Origin: Streptomyces sp. DH24
Lineage (GTDB): Bacteria; Actinomycetota; Actinomycetes; Streptomycetales; Streptomycetaceae
Direction: 5' to 3'
NCBI RefSeq assembly: GCF_029813775.1
Contig: NZ_JARVKW010000002.1
Coordinates: 1-64,000 of the forward strand
DNA length: 64,000 nt
Each line of letters opens with the position of its first letter. Position 1 is the first letter of the stretch. A model generated the notes under the pieces. The model was given only the letters and a program-made list of their open reading frames with translations. It was not told where the DNA came from and searched no databases. Shown in pieces: positions 9,213-17,711 of the stretch. The position numbers were made by a program, and so were the translations under genes.

Positions 9213-10042
9213 CGGCCCCGATCCCCGGCCCGGGGGTGGCACCGGGCGCGAACCCGGGCACGGCGGCGGACGCGCGGGCGGGTGGTGACGCGGGGCCCGT
9301 GCCGGGCGTGCGGCCGGTCGCACTGGTGACGGGCGGATCCCGGGGGATCGGGCGCGCGGTGGTGACCCGGCTGGCCCGGGACGGGTTCGACATCGCCTTC
9401 TGCTTCCGTTCCCGCTCGGACGCCGCCGAGCAGGTCGTCAAGGAGGCCACCGAGGCCGGAGCCCGGGTACACGCCGGGGAGGTGGACGTCACGCGTCCCG
9501 ACCGGGTCGGGGAGTTCGTCTCCGCCGTCGAGTCCGGACTGGGCCCACTGACTGCCGTGGTCACTTCCGCGGGGGTGACCCGGGACCGGCCGCTGGCCCG
9601 GATGAAGGACGCGGAGTGGACCGAGGTCATCGACACCAACCTCAACGGCACGTACCACGTCTGCCGTGCCGCGGTGTTCCCGATGATGAGACGCCGCCGG
9701 GGCACGGTGGTGACCATGTCGTCCGTCGCGGGAGTGCACGGCACGCCCGGCCAGACGAACTACTCCGCTTCCAAGGCGGGCATCATCGGTTTCACCCGGG
9801 CGCTCGCCCGGGAGGTCGGCGGCTTCGGGATACGGGCGAATGTGGTGGCGCCCGGATTCATCAGTACCGACATGACCGCGCTCATGCCGGAGAAGGCCAG
9901 GAACAAGGCCCTGGAACGGATCCCGCTGGGCCGCCCCGGCTCCCCTGAGGAGGTGGCCGACCTGGTGTCGTTCCTGGTGTCGGACCGCGCCGGCTACATC
10001 ACCGGCCAGGTCCTCGGCATCGACGGCGGCCTGCTTCCCTGA
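9209..10042 (+). CDS. 3-oxoacyl-ACP reductase (FabG-type SDR)
   Basis: 277 residues from GTG 9209, overlapping the ACP stop. After an unusual 35-residue Pro/Gly/Ala-rich N-terminal extension comes a classical short-chain dehydrogenase: cofactor motif TGGSRGIG, the Ser of MSSVAG and the YSASK catalytic Tyr/Lys pair. FabG-type enzymes reduce beta-ketoacyl-ACP to beta-hydroxyacyl-ACP with NADPH. It closes the rightward operon and is followed by a strong hairpin. No dedicated dehydratase or enoyl reductase is adjacent, so the product may stay beta-hydroxylated, or these steps may be borrowed from primary metabolism. Confidence 0.9.
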   Translation: MTAPIPGPGVAPGANPGTAADARAGGDAGPVPGVRPVALVTGGSRGIGRAVVTRLARDGFDIAFCFRSRSDAAEQVVKEATEAGARVHAGEVDVTRPDRVGEFVSAVESGLGPLTAVVTSAGVTRDRPLARMKDAEWTEVIDTNLNGTYHVCRAAVFPMMRRRRGTVVTMSSVAGVHGTPGQTNYSASKAGIIGFTRALAREVGGFGIRANVVAPGFISTDMTALMPEKARNKALERIPLGRPGSPEEVADLVSFLVSDRAGYITGQVLGIDGGLLP

Positions 10043-10049
10043 CGGCCGG

Positions 10050-10105
10050 CCCTCGGCGGACGCCTCGGTCCGGGCCGACGCCAAGGCCGAGGCGTCCGCC
10101 GAGGG
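10050..10105 (+). terminator. Long hairpin terminator after the fabG-like gene
   Basis: Perfect 19-bp arms (10050-10068 and 10087-10105) around an 18-base loop, beginning 8 bp after the reductase stop codon. It is GC-rich without a clear T-run, as is usual in Streptomyces. It marks the right-hand end of the acyl-assembly operon. Confidence 0.75.
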
Positions 10106-10183
10106 GCCGGGGCCGTCCTGGCGGCCTTCCCGTGGGGTCCCCGACGGCGCGCTGACGGAGACCGTCCACACGTCCTGGGCCGG

Positions 10184-10228
10184 GTCCGCACAGTGACGCC
10201 TGCCGCGCGACGACGCCACTGTGCGGAC
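10184..10228 (-). terminator. Hairpin terminator of the S33 peptidase gene
   Basis: Perfect 12-bp inverted repeat GTCCGCACAGTG (10184-10195) and CACTGTGCGGAC (10217-10228), ending 5 bp before the stop codon of the leftward peptidase gene. It is the second of two hairpins between the convergent genes. Confidence 0.65.
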
Positions 10229-10233
10229 ACGTC

Positions 10234-11727
10234 CTAGCCGCAGACGATGTCCCGGCTCGGCCGCTCACCCGTGGCCAGGAAGTGGGAGACCGTCCGGTCG
10301 CCGCAGGCGTTGCCGTTGGCGAGGTAGGCCTCGTGGCCGGTGGAGTTCACGGTCACCATGACGGCGCGCCGGCCGAGGGCCTCGCGGAGTTCGAGGGCGC
10401 CGCCGAGGGGGGTGGCCACGTCACGCCGGTTCTGGATCATGAGGACGGTGGAGGGGCCCCGGTCGGTGATCCGTACCGCGGGCTCCTTCGGCACGTACGG
10501 CCAGGCGGCGCAGACCGACGCGTTCCGTGGCATCCCCGCGGTCAGCGGGAACTTGGCGCGGCTCTCGGCAACGCCCTTCTCGTACACGGACGCGGACTTC
10601 GGCCAGGCGGCGTCGTTGCAGAGGGTGGCGGCGCTGACCGCGGTGACGTTCTGCATGAGGGGCTCGGGCGGGGCCTCGGGCGCGGGCGGCACGGTGCCCT
10701 TCCGGGCGGCCAGGATCATCTTGGCCAGGGCGGGATAATCGTCGGGGTCGTAGAGGCTGTCCAGCATCGCCTGGCGGAACACGTTGCCGTCGAGTTCCCC
10801 CGGGTTGGCGCCGGGCCACGGCAGGGGCTCACGGTCGAGTCGTTCGGCGAGGCTCAGGAAGAGGCGGCGCACGTCGGCCGCGGTCCCGGCCACGCGGTCG
10901 GGGTTGCCGGGCCGGGACGCCCACTTGGCGAACTCGGGGAAGTTGTCCTCGGCGCCGACCTCGAACGCGGCGAGCCAGGCCCGCTGCACCCGGGCGGGGT
11001 CGGGGTTGTTGTTGCTGTCCAGCACGAAGCGGTCGGCGCGGTGCGGGAACAGCTCGTTGTAGACGGCACCAACATACGTTCCGTACGAGACGCCCCAGGC
11101 GGAGATCTTCCGTTCGCCGAGCGCCGCCCGGATGCGGTCGAGGTCGCGGGCCTCGTTGGCGGTGCTGATGTGCCGCAGCAGCCGGCCGCCGTTGGCCGCG
11201 CAGGCTTGCGACATGCGCCGCGCGGTGGCCATGTTCTGGGTGACGGAGCCGTCGAGGGCGGGCCAGGGCAGGAGTTTCGTCCGGGCGAGGTCGCCTCGCT
11301 CCACGTCGCAGCCGACCGGTGCGGAGCGGCCGTACCCCCGGGGATCGAAGCCGATCAGGTCGTGGGTGTCCCGCACCGCCTGAGGCAGCTTCTGCCCCTT
11401 GCCCGAGGGCTGGTCGAGGCTTCCGCCGCCGGGTCCGCCGGGGATCATGAACAGGGCGCCCCGGCGTGTCTTCGGGTTCTCGGCGGGGATGCGGGAGAAC
11501 GCCAGGGTGATCTTCTCGCCGTGCGGCTCCGCGTAGTCCATCGGCACCTCGATGGTCGCGCACTCCTGCCGCGGGTCGAGGCCCGTTCCCTCGCACTTCG
11601 TCCAGTCGAGACGCGGTGGCCCGGCGTTGCCGACCGTCGAAGCGGACGCCGCGGTGAGGGGCGCGGCGAGGCTCAGGACGGCGGCGGAGGCGGCGAACAG
11701 GGCGGTGCGTCGCTTGTTCTTCGTCAT
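10234..11727 (-). CDS. Secreted S33-family tripeptidyl aminopeptidase
   Basis: 497 residues with a signal peptide (basic N-terminus, hydrophobic 8-26, cleavage near ASA-S at 29-30). The alpha/beta-hydrolase nucleophile is Ser214 in GVSYG, the oxyanion region is GGPGGGS near 98-103, and the Asp and His lie in the C-terminal third (NRRDVATP, STGHEAY). The architecture matches Streptomyces Tap/SlpD-type exported peptidases that remove tripeptides or other short peptides from protein N-termini. It is probably monocistronic. Confidence 0.88.
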   Translation of the reverse strand: MTKNKRRTALFAASAAVLSLAAPLTAASASTVGNAGPPRLDWTKCEGTGLDPRQECATIEVPMDYAEPHGEKITLAFSRIPAENPKTRRGALFMIPGGPGGGSLDQPSGKGQKLPQAVRDTHDLIGFDPRGYGRSAPVGCDVERGDLARTKLLPWPALDGSVTQNMATARRMSQACAANGGRLLRHISTANEARDLDRIRAALGERKISAWGVSYGTYVGAVYNELFPHRADRFVLDSNNNPDPARVQRAWLAAFEVGAEDNFPEFAKWASRPGNPDRVAGTAADVRRLFLSLAERLDREPLPWPGANPGELDGNVFRQAMLDSLYDPDDYPALAKMILAARKGTVPPAPEAPPEPLMQNVTAVSAATLCNDAAWPKSASVYEKGVAESRAKFPLTAGMPRNASVCAAWPYVPKEPAVRITDRGPSTVLMIQNRRDVATPLGGALELREALGRRAVMVTVNSTGHEAYLANGNACGDRTVSHFLATGERPSRDIVCG

Positions 11728-11840
11728 ACGGACGAGCCTCGCCCGCCCCGTCCGTCACCGACATCCCGCCAACTGGCCTGTGTGCAGGGGGGTTTACCCC
11801 CCAAGTTTCCTCCAGGCCCTCCAGTCCCCCAGTCCCCCAC

Positions 11841-11880
11841 GACCCGGCGACCCGGCGACCCGGCGACCCGGCGACCCGGA
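11841..11880. repeat. Octanucleotide tandem array, (GACCCGGC)x5
   Basis: Five head-to-tail 8-bp units, the last ending in A instead of C, in the intergenic region between the divergent S33 peptidase and SRPBCC genes. It is preceded by C-rich partial repeats (CCAGTCCCCC twice). Similar 7-8 bp arrays occur elsewhere in this window. Confidence 0.9.
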
Positions 11881-12001
11881 ATGATCCACGTCTCCTGCCA
11901 CCGCCCGCCAGGCCCACGACGGAAAGTGCAACCCACAGGTTGCACTTACTCGGAAGATGTGCAACCGTTCAATTGCACGTTTCTTCCACGAGGAGGCACC
12001 C

Positions 12002-12493
12002 ATGAACGACATCACCGCCGCGGATGCGGCCGAGCTCGACCGGATCGCCCGGCAGATCGACATCGACGCCCCGGCCGACCGGGTCTGGGAGCTGGTGGTA
12101 CGGCCCGGCTGGTACATCAATGACGGCACGGTCGAGGCCGAGCCGGACCTGCGCTACGAGGGCGACGTGGCCGTCGTGCGCCATGCGTCGCTGGGCGAGT
12201 TCCGGTTCCGGACGGTCGAGCTGGACCGACCGCGCTACGCGGCGTTCCGCTGGATCGGAACGCCGTTCCGGGACAAGGCGACGCCCTCCACCCTGGTCGA
12301 GTTCTGGATCGACGAGCGCGACGGCGGCGGGGTGACCCTGCGCGTGGTGGAGAGCGGTTTCTCCAGTCTGTCCGACGACCCGGCAGTGTGGCTGAAGGAG
12401 CGCGAGGGCAACGACAAGGGCTGGTTCAGCGAGCTGGCCGCGGCGAAGGAGTTCGTCGAGAAGAGCGCGCCGGCACCGACGAGGCACGCGTGA
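12002..12493 (+). CDS. SRPBCC (AHSA1-like) domain protein
   Basis: 163 residues; the ATG at 12002 is chosen over an upstream in-frame ATG at 11957 because CACGAGGAGG lies 8-10 bp before it. The START-like fold is recognisable from IDIDAPADRVWELVVRPGWYI, a RWIGTPF-like strand and the long C-terminal helix. These small cytoplasmic ligand-binding proteins are often encoded with an ArsR repressor, exactly as here: the next gene overlaps its stop by four bases (GTGA). Ligand unknown. Confidence 0.82.
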   Translation: MNDITAADAAELDRIARQIDIDAPADRVWELVVRPGWYINDGTVEAEPDLRYEGDVAVVRHASLGEFRFRTVELDRPRYAAFRWIGTPFRDKATPSTLVEFWIDERDGGGVTLRVVESGFSSLSDDPAVWLKEREGNDKGWFSELAAAKEFVEKSAPAPTRHA

Positions 12494-12903
12494 CCGCCCC
12501 CGCCCTTCCCGTCGTGTGCGCCGCGCTCGGCGACGCGACGCGCTGGGAGATACTCACCCGGCTCGGCCAGGGCCCCATGTCGGCGTCCGCGCTGGCCAAG
12601 GTGCTGCCGGTGAGCCGACAGGCGATCGGCAAGCACCTGGAGGTACTGCGCGAGGTGGGGCTGGTCGAGTCCGAGCAGCGCGGGCGCGAGGTCGTCCACC
12701 TCGCCGTCGGAGCCCAACTCGGCGCCCTGGCACGCGAACTCGACCGGATCGGCCGCTCGTGGGAGTCCCGTCTGCTGCGGGTCAAGGAACTGGCGGAGCG
12801 CCCCGAATCCGGACCGGCGGATGACGGACGACGGGTGACGGGTGACGGACGACGGGTGACGGGTGACGGACCAAGGACCACGGACGACGGGACAGGATCA
12901 TGA
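12490..12903 (+). CDS. ArsR-type winged-helix repressor
   Basis: 137 residues from GTG 12490. A winged-helix domain covers about 1-95, with the recognition-helix region SRQAIGKHLEVLREVGLVE. No metal-binding Cys cluster is seen, so it is the non-metal ArsR type commonly paired with AHSA1 proteins, probably controlling its own operon. The last 25 residues are unusual: an Asp/Gly/Arg repeat encoded by 21-bp tandem units (12822-12870), which looks like a repeat expansion into the gene end. It overlaps the DUF899 start by four bases. Confidence 0.85.
   Translation: MTAPALPVVCAALGDATRWEILTRLGQGPMSASALAKVLPVSRQAIGKHLEVLREVGLVESEQRGREVVHLAVGAQLGALARELDRIGRSWESRLLRVKELAERPESGPADDGRRVTGDGRRVTGDGPRTTDDGTGS
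12822..12870. repeat. 21-bp in-frame tandem repeat in ArsR 3' end
   Basis: Two complete 21-bp units (12822-12842 and 12843-12863) plus a partial third. Each unit is itself made of three related heptamers (TGACGGA, CGACGGG, TGACGGG). Because 21 is a multiple of three the array adds a repeated seven-residue stretch to the protein C-terminus without shifting the frame. Confidence 0.85.
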
Positions 12904-13664
12904 CTGAGCATGACGGCACGACGGCGGACCGCGCGCCGGCACTGCCGCCGGTGGCCGACCGGGCCTCCTTCCAGGCCGAACTCGACCAGTTGCGCGTCCG
13001 GGAGAAGGCGCACACCCGGGAAGGGGACGCGATCGCCGCCGCCCGGCGGCGCCTGCCCATGGTCGAGGTGGCCGCCGACCTCGAACTGACCGGCCCCGAC
13101 GGCCCGGTCACCCTGCTCCAGGCCTTCGAAGGACGTCGGCAGCTCATCGCCTACTACTTCATGTGGCACCACGGCCACGACGCGGCCGGGCAGTGCGAGG
13201 GCTGCACGTGGGTCACCAGTCAGGTCCAGGAGCTGTCGTACCTTCACTCGCGCGACATCACCTACGCGGTCTTCTGCCAGGGCCCGTTCGAGGAAAGCCG
13301 CCGCTACCGCGACTTCATGGGCTGGGAGGTGCCCTGGTACTCGGCGGTGCCGTCGCAGGACGAGCTCCTGACCGGGCGGCGCGTCGGCTCCATGCACCTC
13401 GTGTGCTACCTGCGGGACGGCGACCGCGTCTTCGAGACGTACTGGACGACCCAGCGCGGCGTGGAGACGATGGACTACAGCTACGCGCTCATGGACCTCA
13501 CCGTGTACGGACGCCAGGAACTCTGGGAGGACTCGCCCCCCGAGTGGCCCGTCGTCCAGGGCACGCCCGCCGAACACGTCCGGCTGCGGAGCAACGGACG
13601 CCCCATCCCCCACTGGCCGCGTCTCGCAGCCGGCCGCTCCGACAGGCTCACGCCGCACTCCTGA
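12900..13664 (+). CDS. DUF899 thioredoxin-like protein
   Basis: 254 residues; ATG overlaps the ArsR stop. It matches the DUF899 family by its REKAHTREGDAIAAARRRLP start, the YYFMWHHG block, CEGCTW and the conserved YWTTQRGVETMDYSY near the C-terminus. The fold is thioredoxin-like, but function is not established. The three overlapping genes (SRPBCC, ArsR, DUF899) form one operon. Confidence 0.82.
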   Translation: MTEHDGTTADRAPALPPVADRASFQAELDQLRVREKAHTREGDAIAAARRRLPMVEVAADLELTGPDGPVTLLQAFEGRRQLIAYYFMWHHGHDAAGQCEGCTWVTSQVQELSYLHSRDITYAVFCQGPFEESRRYRDFMGWEVPWYSAVPSQDELLTGRRVGSMHLVCYLRDGDRVFETYWTTQRGVETMDYSYALMDLTVYGRQELWEDSPPEWPVVQGTPAEHVRLRSNGRPIPHWPRLAAGRSDRLTPHS

Positions 13665-13777
13665 CGCTCGGTTCGTTCCTTTTGACGGGAAAATATGGCC
13701 CGATATGGCGCTAGTCACCGGTTCAGCCGACGGGCACCGTTGGGACCGCTCAACTCCCGTGCCTTCAGGAGGATGTC

Positions 13778-14374
13778 GTGCGATTACGTCCCGGCAACGT
13801 GTCACCGGTGAGGACGCTGTTCGCGGTCCTCGCAGCCCTCGCACTGGGCGCCTCGGCCACCACCACCGCCGCCGCCACCCCCGTCCCCCAGGTTCCCAAG
13901 GCCAAGGCCCCGGTGCCCGATCCCTCTGGGACGTACTGCTCCGTCGATCTCAGCGATCAGAAGACGGCCTGCTTCACCACGGAACAGGACCTGCTCTCCT
14001 ACGAATCCACTCTGGCGTCGGTTCCGCTCGTCGCGGTCTACAACTGGGTCAACTACCAGCAAGGCGGCGGCTACACCGTCTACTACGGTGATCGCGCCTG
14101 CACCGCCACCACCAGCGACGTCGAGTACGGCCTTCCGGGGCTCACCCATCCGTACGCGTCCAACAACCCCAGCGGCATCCTGGAGAACAACACCTACAGC
14201 TCGGTCAGCACCTACACGGCGCAAACCTGCGACATCAAGCTCTTCGACGGCGCCAACTACACCGGCGCCTCCTCGGAGTGGATCGACCGGTGCACGCACC
14301 TGGGCGGATCGGGCACCGGCGACTGCCCGTCCACCAACTGGTACGACCGCGCCGGCTCCTACCAACTCAGCTGA
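13778..14374 (+). CDS. Small secreted protein, inhibitor I36-like
   Basis: 198 residues from GTG 13778, with AGGAGG at 13767-13772. A signal peptide ends near residue 33 (hydrophobic FAVLAALALGA, then Thr/Ala-rich). The mature part has Cys residues in CSVDLSD, KTACF, DRACTA, QTCDIKLF, DRCTHL and GDCPST. FDGANYTG followed by an aromatic pattern recalls beta/gamma-crystallin or peptidase-inhibitor I36 domains. Probably extracellular and disulfide-stabilised; exact function unknown. Confidence 0.7.
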   Translation: MRLRPGNVSPVRTLFAVLAALALGASATTTAAATPVPQVPKAKAPVPDPSGTYCSVDLSDQKTACFTTEQDLLSYESTLASVPLVAVYNWVNYQQGGGYTVYYGDRACTATTSDVEYGLPGLTHPYASNNPSGILENNTYSSVSTYTAQTCDIKLFDGANYTGASSEWIDRCTHLGGSGTGDCPSTNWYDRAGSYQLS

Positions 14375-14581
14375 GACACCGGCGCCCCGCCCCGCGTGCG
14401 ACATGGACACCGTGCCGCTCCGTGTGCGCGAACGGCCACGCCCACGACGCCTCAGGGCGGGAAGCCCGCTGCCGGAGCCCCCCGCCTCCGGCCCGCGCGG
14501 TTCGCTCCGAACACGGCCGGGCGGGCGCGGACTTGCTCGTCGCGCTCTGAGGACCGGCCGGGAGGTGCGTGTGGGTGCGTG

Positions 14582-15181
14582 TCACTCCGGTGCGCTGCGG
14601 CGGGCGTAGGCGCGGGCGGCGCGGGCCCGGTCGCCGCAGCGGGTCGAGCACCAGTGGCGTCGGCCGTGGGTACGCAGGAGGAACCGGTCGCAGGGGGCGG
14701 AGCCGCAGGTCGCGAGGAGGTCGGCGTCCGGGCCGGTGAGCAGGTCGGCGGCGTCGGCGGCGAGGGTCGCCAGTGCGTGGTTGACGGCCTGGTCGGTGGG
14801 GTGCGCCTGGACGCGGCGCAGCCCTTCGGCCCGGTCCCAGGTGAGCAGGGGCGCGGTGGGTACGGCCGTGAGCGCCTCGTTCACCGCCCGCAGGGACGCC
14901 TCGGGCGGGGCGGTGCCGTCGACCCGGGCGGTGAACAGGGCCCGCACATGACCGCGCAGGGTACGCATCCGCCGCGCGCAGATGTCGTAGAGCCGCACGT
15001 CCGGGGCGGTCAGGCCGTGTACGGCGAGCCAGCGCATGGCGGAGTCGGGGGTGGCGAGCAGGTCGTAGCTCTGTCCGGCGGGCAGGGTCGCGGCGGTGTC
15101 GGCGAAGTCCAGGGAGGCGTGCCGGTCGACGCCCGGCGCCGGGGGCAGGGCGGCTTGTGCGGCGTCGTCCGGCTCAGTCAT
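14582..15181 (-). CDS. CGNR zinc-finger regulator
   Basis: About 199 residues if started at ATG 15181; an upstream in-frame ATG at 15220 would put the coding region over an inverted repeat that looks like an operator, so the shorter form is preferred. The N-terminal ABATE-like domain is followed by a C-terminal CGNR zinc finger, CGSAPCDRF with HWCSTRCG. These are stress-response transcription regulators. Divergent from a metallo-hydrolase gene that it may control. Confidence 0.78.
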   Translation of the reverse strand: MTEPDDAAQAALPPAPGVDRHASLDFADTAATLPAGQSYDLLATPDSAMRWLAVHGLTAPDVRLYDICARRMRTLRGHVRALFTARVDGTAPPEASLRAVNEALTAVPTAPLLTWDRAEGLRRVQAHPTDQAVNHALATLAADAADLLTGPDADLLATCGSAPCDRFLLRTHGRRHWCSTRCGDRARAARAYARRSAPE

Positions 15182-15203
15182 GCCCTCATGGTATCTCTTG
15201 CGT

Positions 15204-15241
15204 TTTTCCGTGACGTCCACCTAGTCTCGCCTCACGGAAAA
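15204..15241. promoter_or_regulatory. Inverted-repeat operator between CGNR and MBL genes
   Basis: Perfect 10-bp arms TTTTCCGTGA (15204-15213) and TCACGGAAAA (15232-15241), 18 bp apart and 28 bp centre to centre, placed between two divergent starts. The A/T-rich arms stand out from the GC-rich surroundings. This is likely a dimer binding site, possibly for the CGNR protein. Confidence 0.6.
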
Positions 15242-15279
15242 CATGGCGATAATCCATGAGAAGTGAGAGTGTGACGAGC

Positions 15280-16068
15280 ATGTCCCAGCACGGCACCGAG
15301 CAGATCCAGGTCCGCACGTTCGGCGGTCCCACCGCCCTCTTCGAGTACGGCGGCCTGCGCTTTTTGACCGACCCGACCTTCGACGGCCCCGGCGAGCACC
15401 CCTCGCCCGGCCTGACCCTCACCAAGACCGCCCCGTCCGCCGTCACCCCCGCCGACCTCGGCCCCGTCGACGTGGTTCTGCTCTCCCACGACGAGCACGC
15501 CGACAACCTCGACACCTCCGGCCGCGCCCTGCTCTCCGACGTACCGCTCACCCTCACCACCCCCGGTGGCGGAGAGCGTCTGGGGGCGAAGGCCAAGGGC
15601 CTGGCCGACTGGGAGTCCGTCGAGCTCGACCGTCCCGACGGCGGCACGGTGACCGTGACCGGCGTCCCCGCCATCCACGGCCCCGGCACGCGTGAAGAGG
15701 TCGAGCCGTTCACCGGCCAGGTCGTCGGCTTCGTACTGACCGGCCAAGGCCTGCCGACCGTCTACGTCAGCGGCGACAACGCCTCCCTCGACGCGGTCAA
15801 GGAGATCGCCGGGCGCTTCGCCCCGGTGGACACCGCCGTCCTCTTCGCCGGAGCTCCCCGCTTCCCCATGCTGTTCGACGGTGAGCCGCTCGTCCTGGAC
15901 AGCGTCCGGGCCGCGGAGGCCACCCGGATCCTCGGCGCCCGCCGCGTCGTCCCCGTCCACCACGACAGCTGGGCCCACTTCACCGAGGGCCGCGACGAAC
16001 TGGAGGCCGCGTTCACCGCCGCCGGCCTGGCCGACCGCCTCGACCGGGACTGGATCCAGCGCGCCTGA
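15280..16068 (+). CDS. Metallo-beta-lactamase-fold hydrolase, UlaG-like
   Basis: 262 residues from ATG 15280, 270 if the in-frame ATG at 15256 is used; neither has an excellent ribosome site. The MBL-fold metal motif appears as LLSHDEHADN near the first third, followed by the usual GDN (VSGDNASLD) and a late HHDSWAHF. The family includes L-ascorbate-6-phosphate lactonase-like and other phosphodiester or lactone hydrolases; here the substrate is unknown. Divergent from a CGNR regulator. Confidence 0.8.
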   Translation: MSQHGTEQIQVRTFGGPTALFEYGGLRFLTDPTFDGPGEHPSPGLTLTKTAPSAVTPADLGPVDVVLLSHDEHADNLDTSGRALLSDVPLTLTTPGGGERLGAKAKGLADWESVELDRPDGGTVTVTGVPAIHGPGTREEVEPFTGQVVGFVLTGQGLPTVYVSGDNASLDAVKEIAGRFAPVDTAVLFAGAPRFPMLFDGEPLVLDSVRAAEATRILGARRVVPVHHDSWAHFTEGRDELEAAFTAAGLADRLDRDWIQRA

Positions 16069-16142
16069 GCGCACCCGTTTCGGTGTGTGCACCGGCTCCG
16101 CAGGTGTCCGGGCGTGCGCGTGATCCGGTAAAGCTGGGACAT

Positions 16143-16700
16143 ATGCAGGTGATGAGGCTGATGACTGCGGTGCGCCGGATCGACCGGCGCCTGACCAAGC
16201 GGATGGCCGCCCGGCACGAAGGCAGTGTCCGTCAGACGCTGTCGGCGGTGGAGGAAGCGGCAGAAGGCAGCAAACTCTGGCTGGGCGCTGCCGCGGTGAT
16301 GATGGGGGCGGGTGGGTGGCAGCGGCGCACATCCGCCGCGGCGGGTCTGACCGCCCTGGCTCTGGCGCAGGTGATCTCCAACGCCGTGTGCAAGCAGATG
16401 GTCGATCGTCTGCGTCCGCCGAAGGAGTGGATTCCCCACGACGAGGTCGAGGACCGGCCGGATTCGTCGTCGTTCCCGTCCGGGCACACCGCGGCCGCCG
16501 TGGCCTTCACCGCCGCGGTGTTCCCGTCGTGGCCGTCGGCCGGTGCCGCGTGCGCAGTGCCGGCCGCCCTGGTGGCCGTGGAGCGGGTCCAGTCGGGCGC
16601 CCACTACCCCAGCGACGTCGCCGCCGGGGCCGCCGTCGGGCTCGTCAGCGCCTGGCTGACCAGGCGTCTGCCGCGACTGGCCTTGCGTGCGTGGCGGTGA
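16143..16700 (+). CDS. PAP2-family membrane phosphatase
   Basis: 185 residues from ATG 16143. The three PAP2 phosphatase signatures are present: KQMVDRLRP, PSGH and SGAHYPSDV, with the catalytic His residues in the last two. Several hydrophobic helices surround them. Such enzymes dephosphorylate lipid phosphates (phosphatidate or polyprenyl diphosphate) at the membrane. Starts at in-frame Met codons a few residues later are also possible. Confidence 0.85.
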   Translation: MQVMRLMTAVRRIDRRLTKRMAARHEGSVRQTLSAVEEAAEGSKLWLGAAAVMMGAGGWQRRTSAAAGLTALALAQVISNAVCKQMVDRLRPPKEWIPHDEVEDRPDSSSFPSGHTAAAVAFTAAVFPSWPSAGAACAVPAALVAVERVQSGAHYPSDVAAGAAVGLVSAWLTRRLPRLALRAWR

Positions 16701-16857
16701 CGGACGGGACCGGCACCGGGCGGTGACGCCGACGGACGGTGGGCCCGGCCGACGCGGCGCCGCAAGCCGGCGGCCCTGCAGTCGCCCTCCGATCCGACTC
16801 GCGCAGGCCGCCGCCTGGACGTCGGCGGCTCAGGACCGTGCCGCACGGGAACGGCGC

Positions 16858-16891
16858 AGGCGGCACCTGACTCGTCAGCCAGGTGCCGCCT
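16858..16891. terminator. Bidirectional hairpin terminator
   Basis: Perfect 12-bp arms AGGCGGCACCTG and CAGGTGCCGCCT with a 10-base loop, followed by TGTCTT. It lies between the convergent PAP2 gene and the repetitive secreted-protein gene and can serve both. Confidence 0.75.
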
Positions 16892-16952
16892 GTCTTGAGG
16901 AGCGTTCCGCCCCGCCTCACAGAGTGATCAGCAGGACCGCGTCGTCATCCGG

Positions 16953-17390
16953 TCAGAGGGTGACGACGTCCACGGTGACGGTGCCCTCGACGCGGACGTC
17001 GACGTCCACGTTGATGTCGAGACCGAGGCGGGCCTTGACCCGGGCCTCGATCGAGGCCTCGATGTCCGCGGCGATGGCGGCCTCGGCCTGGGCGTCGGCC
17101 TGGACCGAGGCGTCCGCCGTGACGTCGACGGACACGTCCACCACGCCACTGGCGAGAACCGTGACATCGACCTGGGCGGTGACGTTCGCGTCCACGCGCG
17201 CTTCGACGGCCGCTTCCACGTCCGCGGCAATCGCGGCTTCCAGCTCACCGATCACGGACTGCTGCGCGGTGACCCCCGTGATCGCGGACCCGGCGTCCGC
17301 CACCGCGGCCTGCGACGCTCCCAGCGTCAGCGCGAGCGCCGCGACGGGAACGACAGCGCCGACAGCAGCCTTACGCACGATGTTCTTCAC
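16953..17390 (-). CDS. Secreted Val/Ala/Asp-repetitive protein
   Basis: 145 residues when started at GTG 17390, which has a perfect GGAGG (17396-17400) five bases upstream; earlier in-frame ATGs lack this. A clear signal peptide (MKNIVRKA-type start, hydrophobic core, cleavage after QAAVADA) precedes a low-complexity mature chain of alternating Val/Ala with Asp/Glu, such as DVTVLASGVVDVSVDV. The alternation suggests beta-strand or amphipathic packing, reminiscent of surface-active or fibre-forming proteins of aerial hyphae, but no chaplin or rodlin motif is present. Not assigned to a known family. Confidence 0.7.
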   Translation of the reverse strand: MKNIVRKAAVGAVVPVAALALTLGASQAAVADAGSAITGVTAQQSVIGELEAAIAADVEAAVEARVDANVTAQVDVTVLASGVVDVSVDVTADASVQADAQAEAAIAADIEASIEARVKARLGLDINVDVDVRVEGTVTVDVVTL

Positions 17391-17711
17391 AACTACCTCC
17401 ATTGGCATGGACACGACTCACTGAGGGGGTGGCGGAGATCGTTATTCCACACCAACTTCCGGTCGGCAAAGGCCAGTTGGTAGTGCAACCAGTTCTACCC
17501 GGAGGTAATTGAAGGCACTACAGGCGAGCGACCCGTCACCGCTGGTAATCACGTCGCGGCCGTCACAAACATCGACGGCATGTGTGTAACACCACATTGA
17601 TCCACCAGGACACCTCCCCAAAAAACACACACGCGGACGCCCCTCGGAAGACCGAGACCGTTCAGAACGGGACGTCAGGCAACGCGGCGCGAGGCCGGAC
17701 GCACGAAGGAC
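17391..17711. other. Intergenic stretch without a gene
   Basis: 321 bp upstream of the repetitive secreted-protein gene. It is richer in A/T than its neighbours. CCAGTT occurs twice about 20 bp apart near 17473-17495, but no clear promoter pair, operator or small gene could be defined. Confidence 0.4.
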
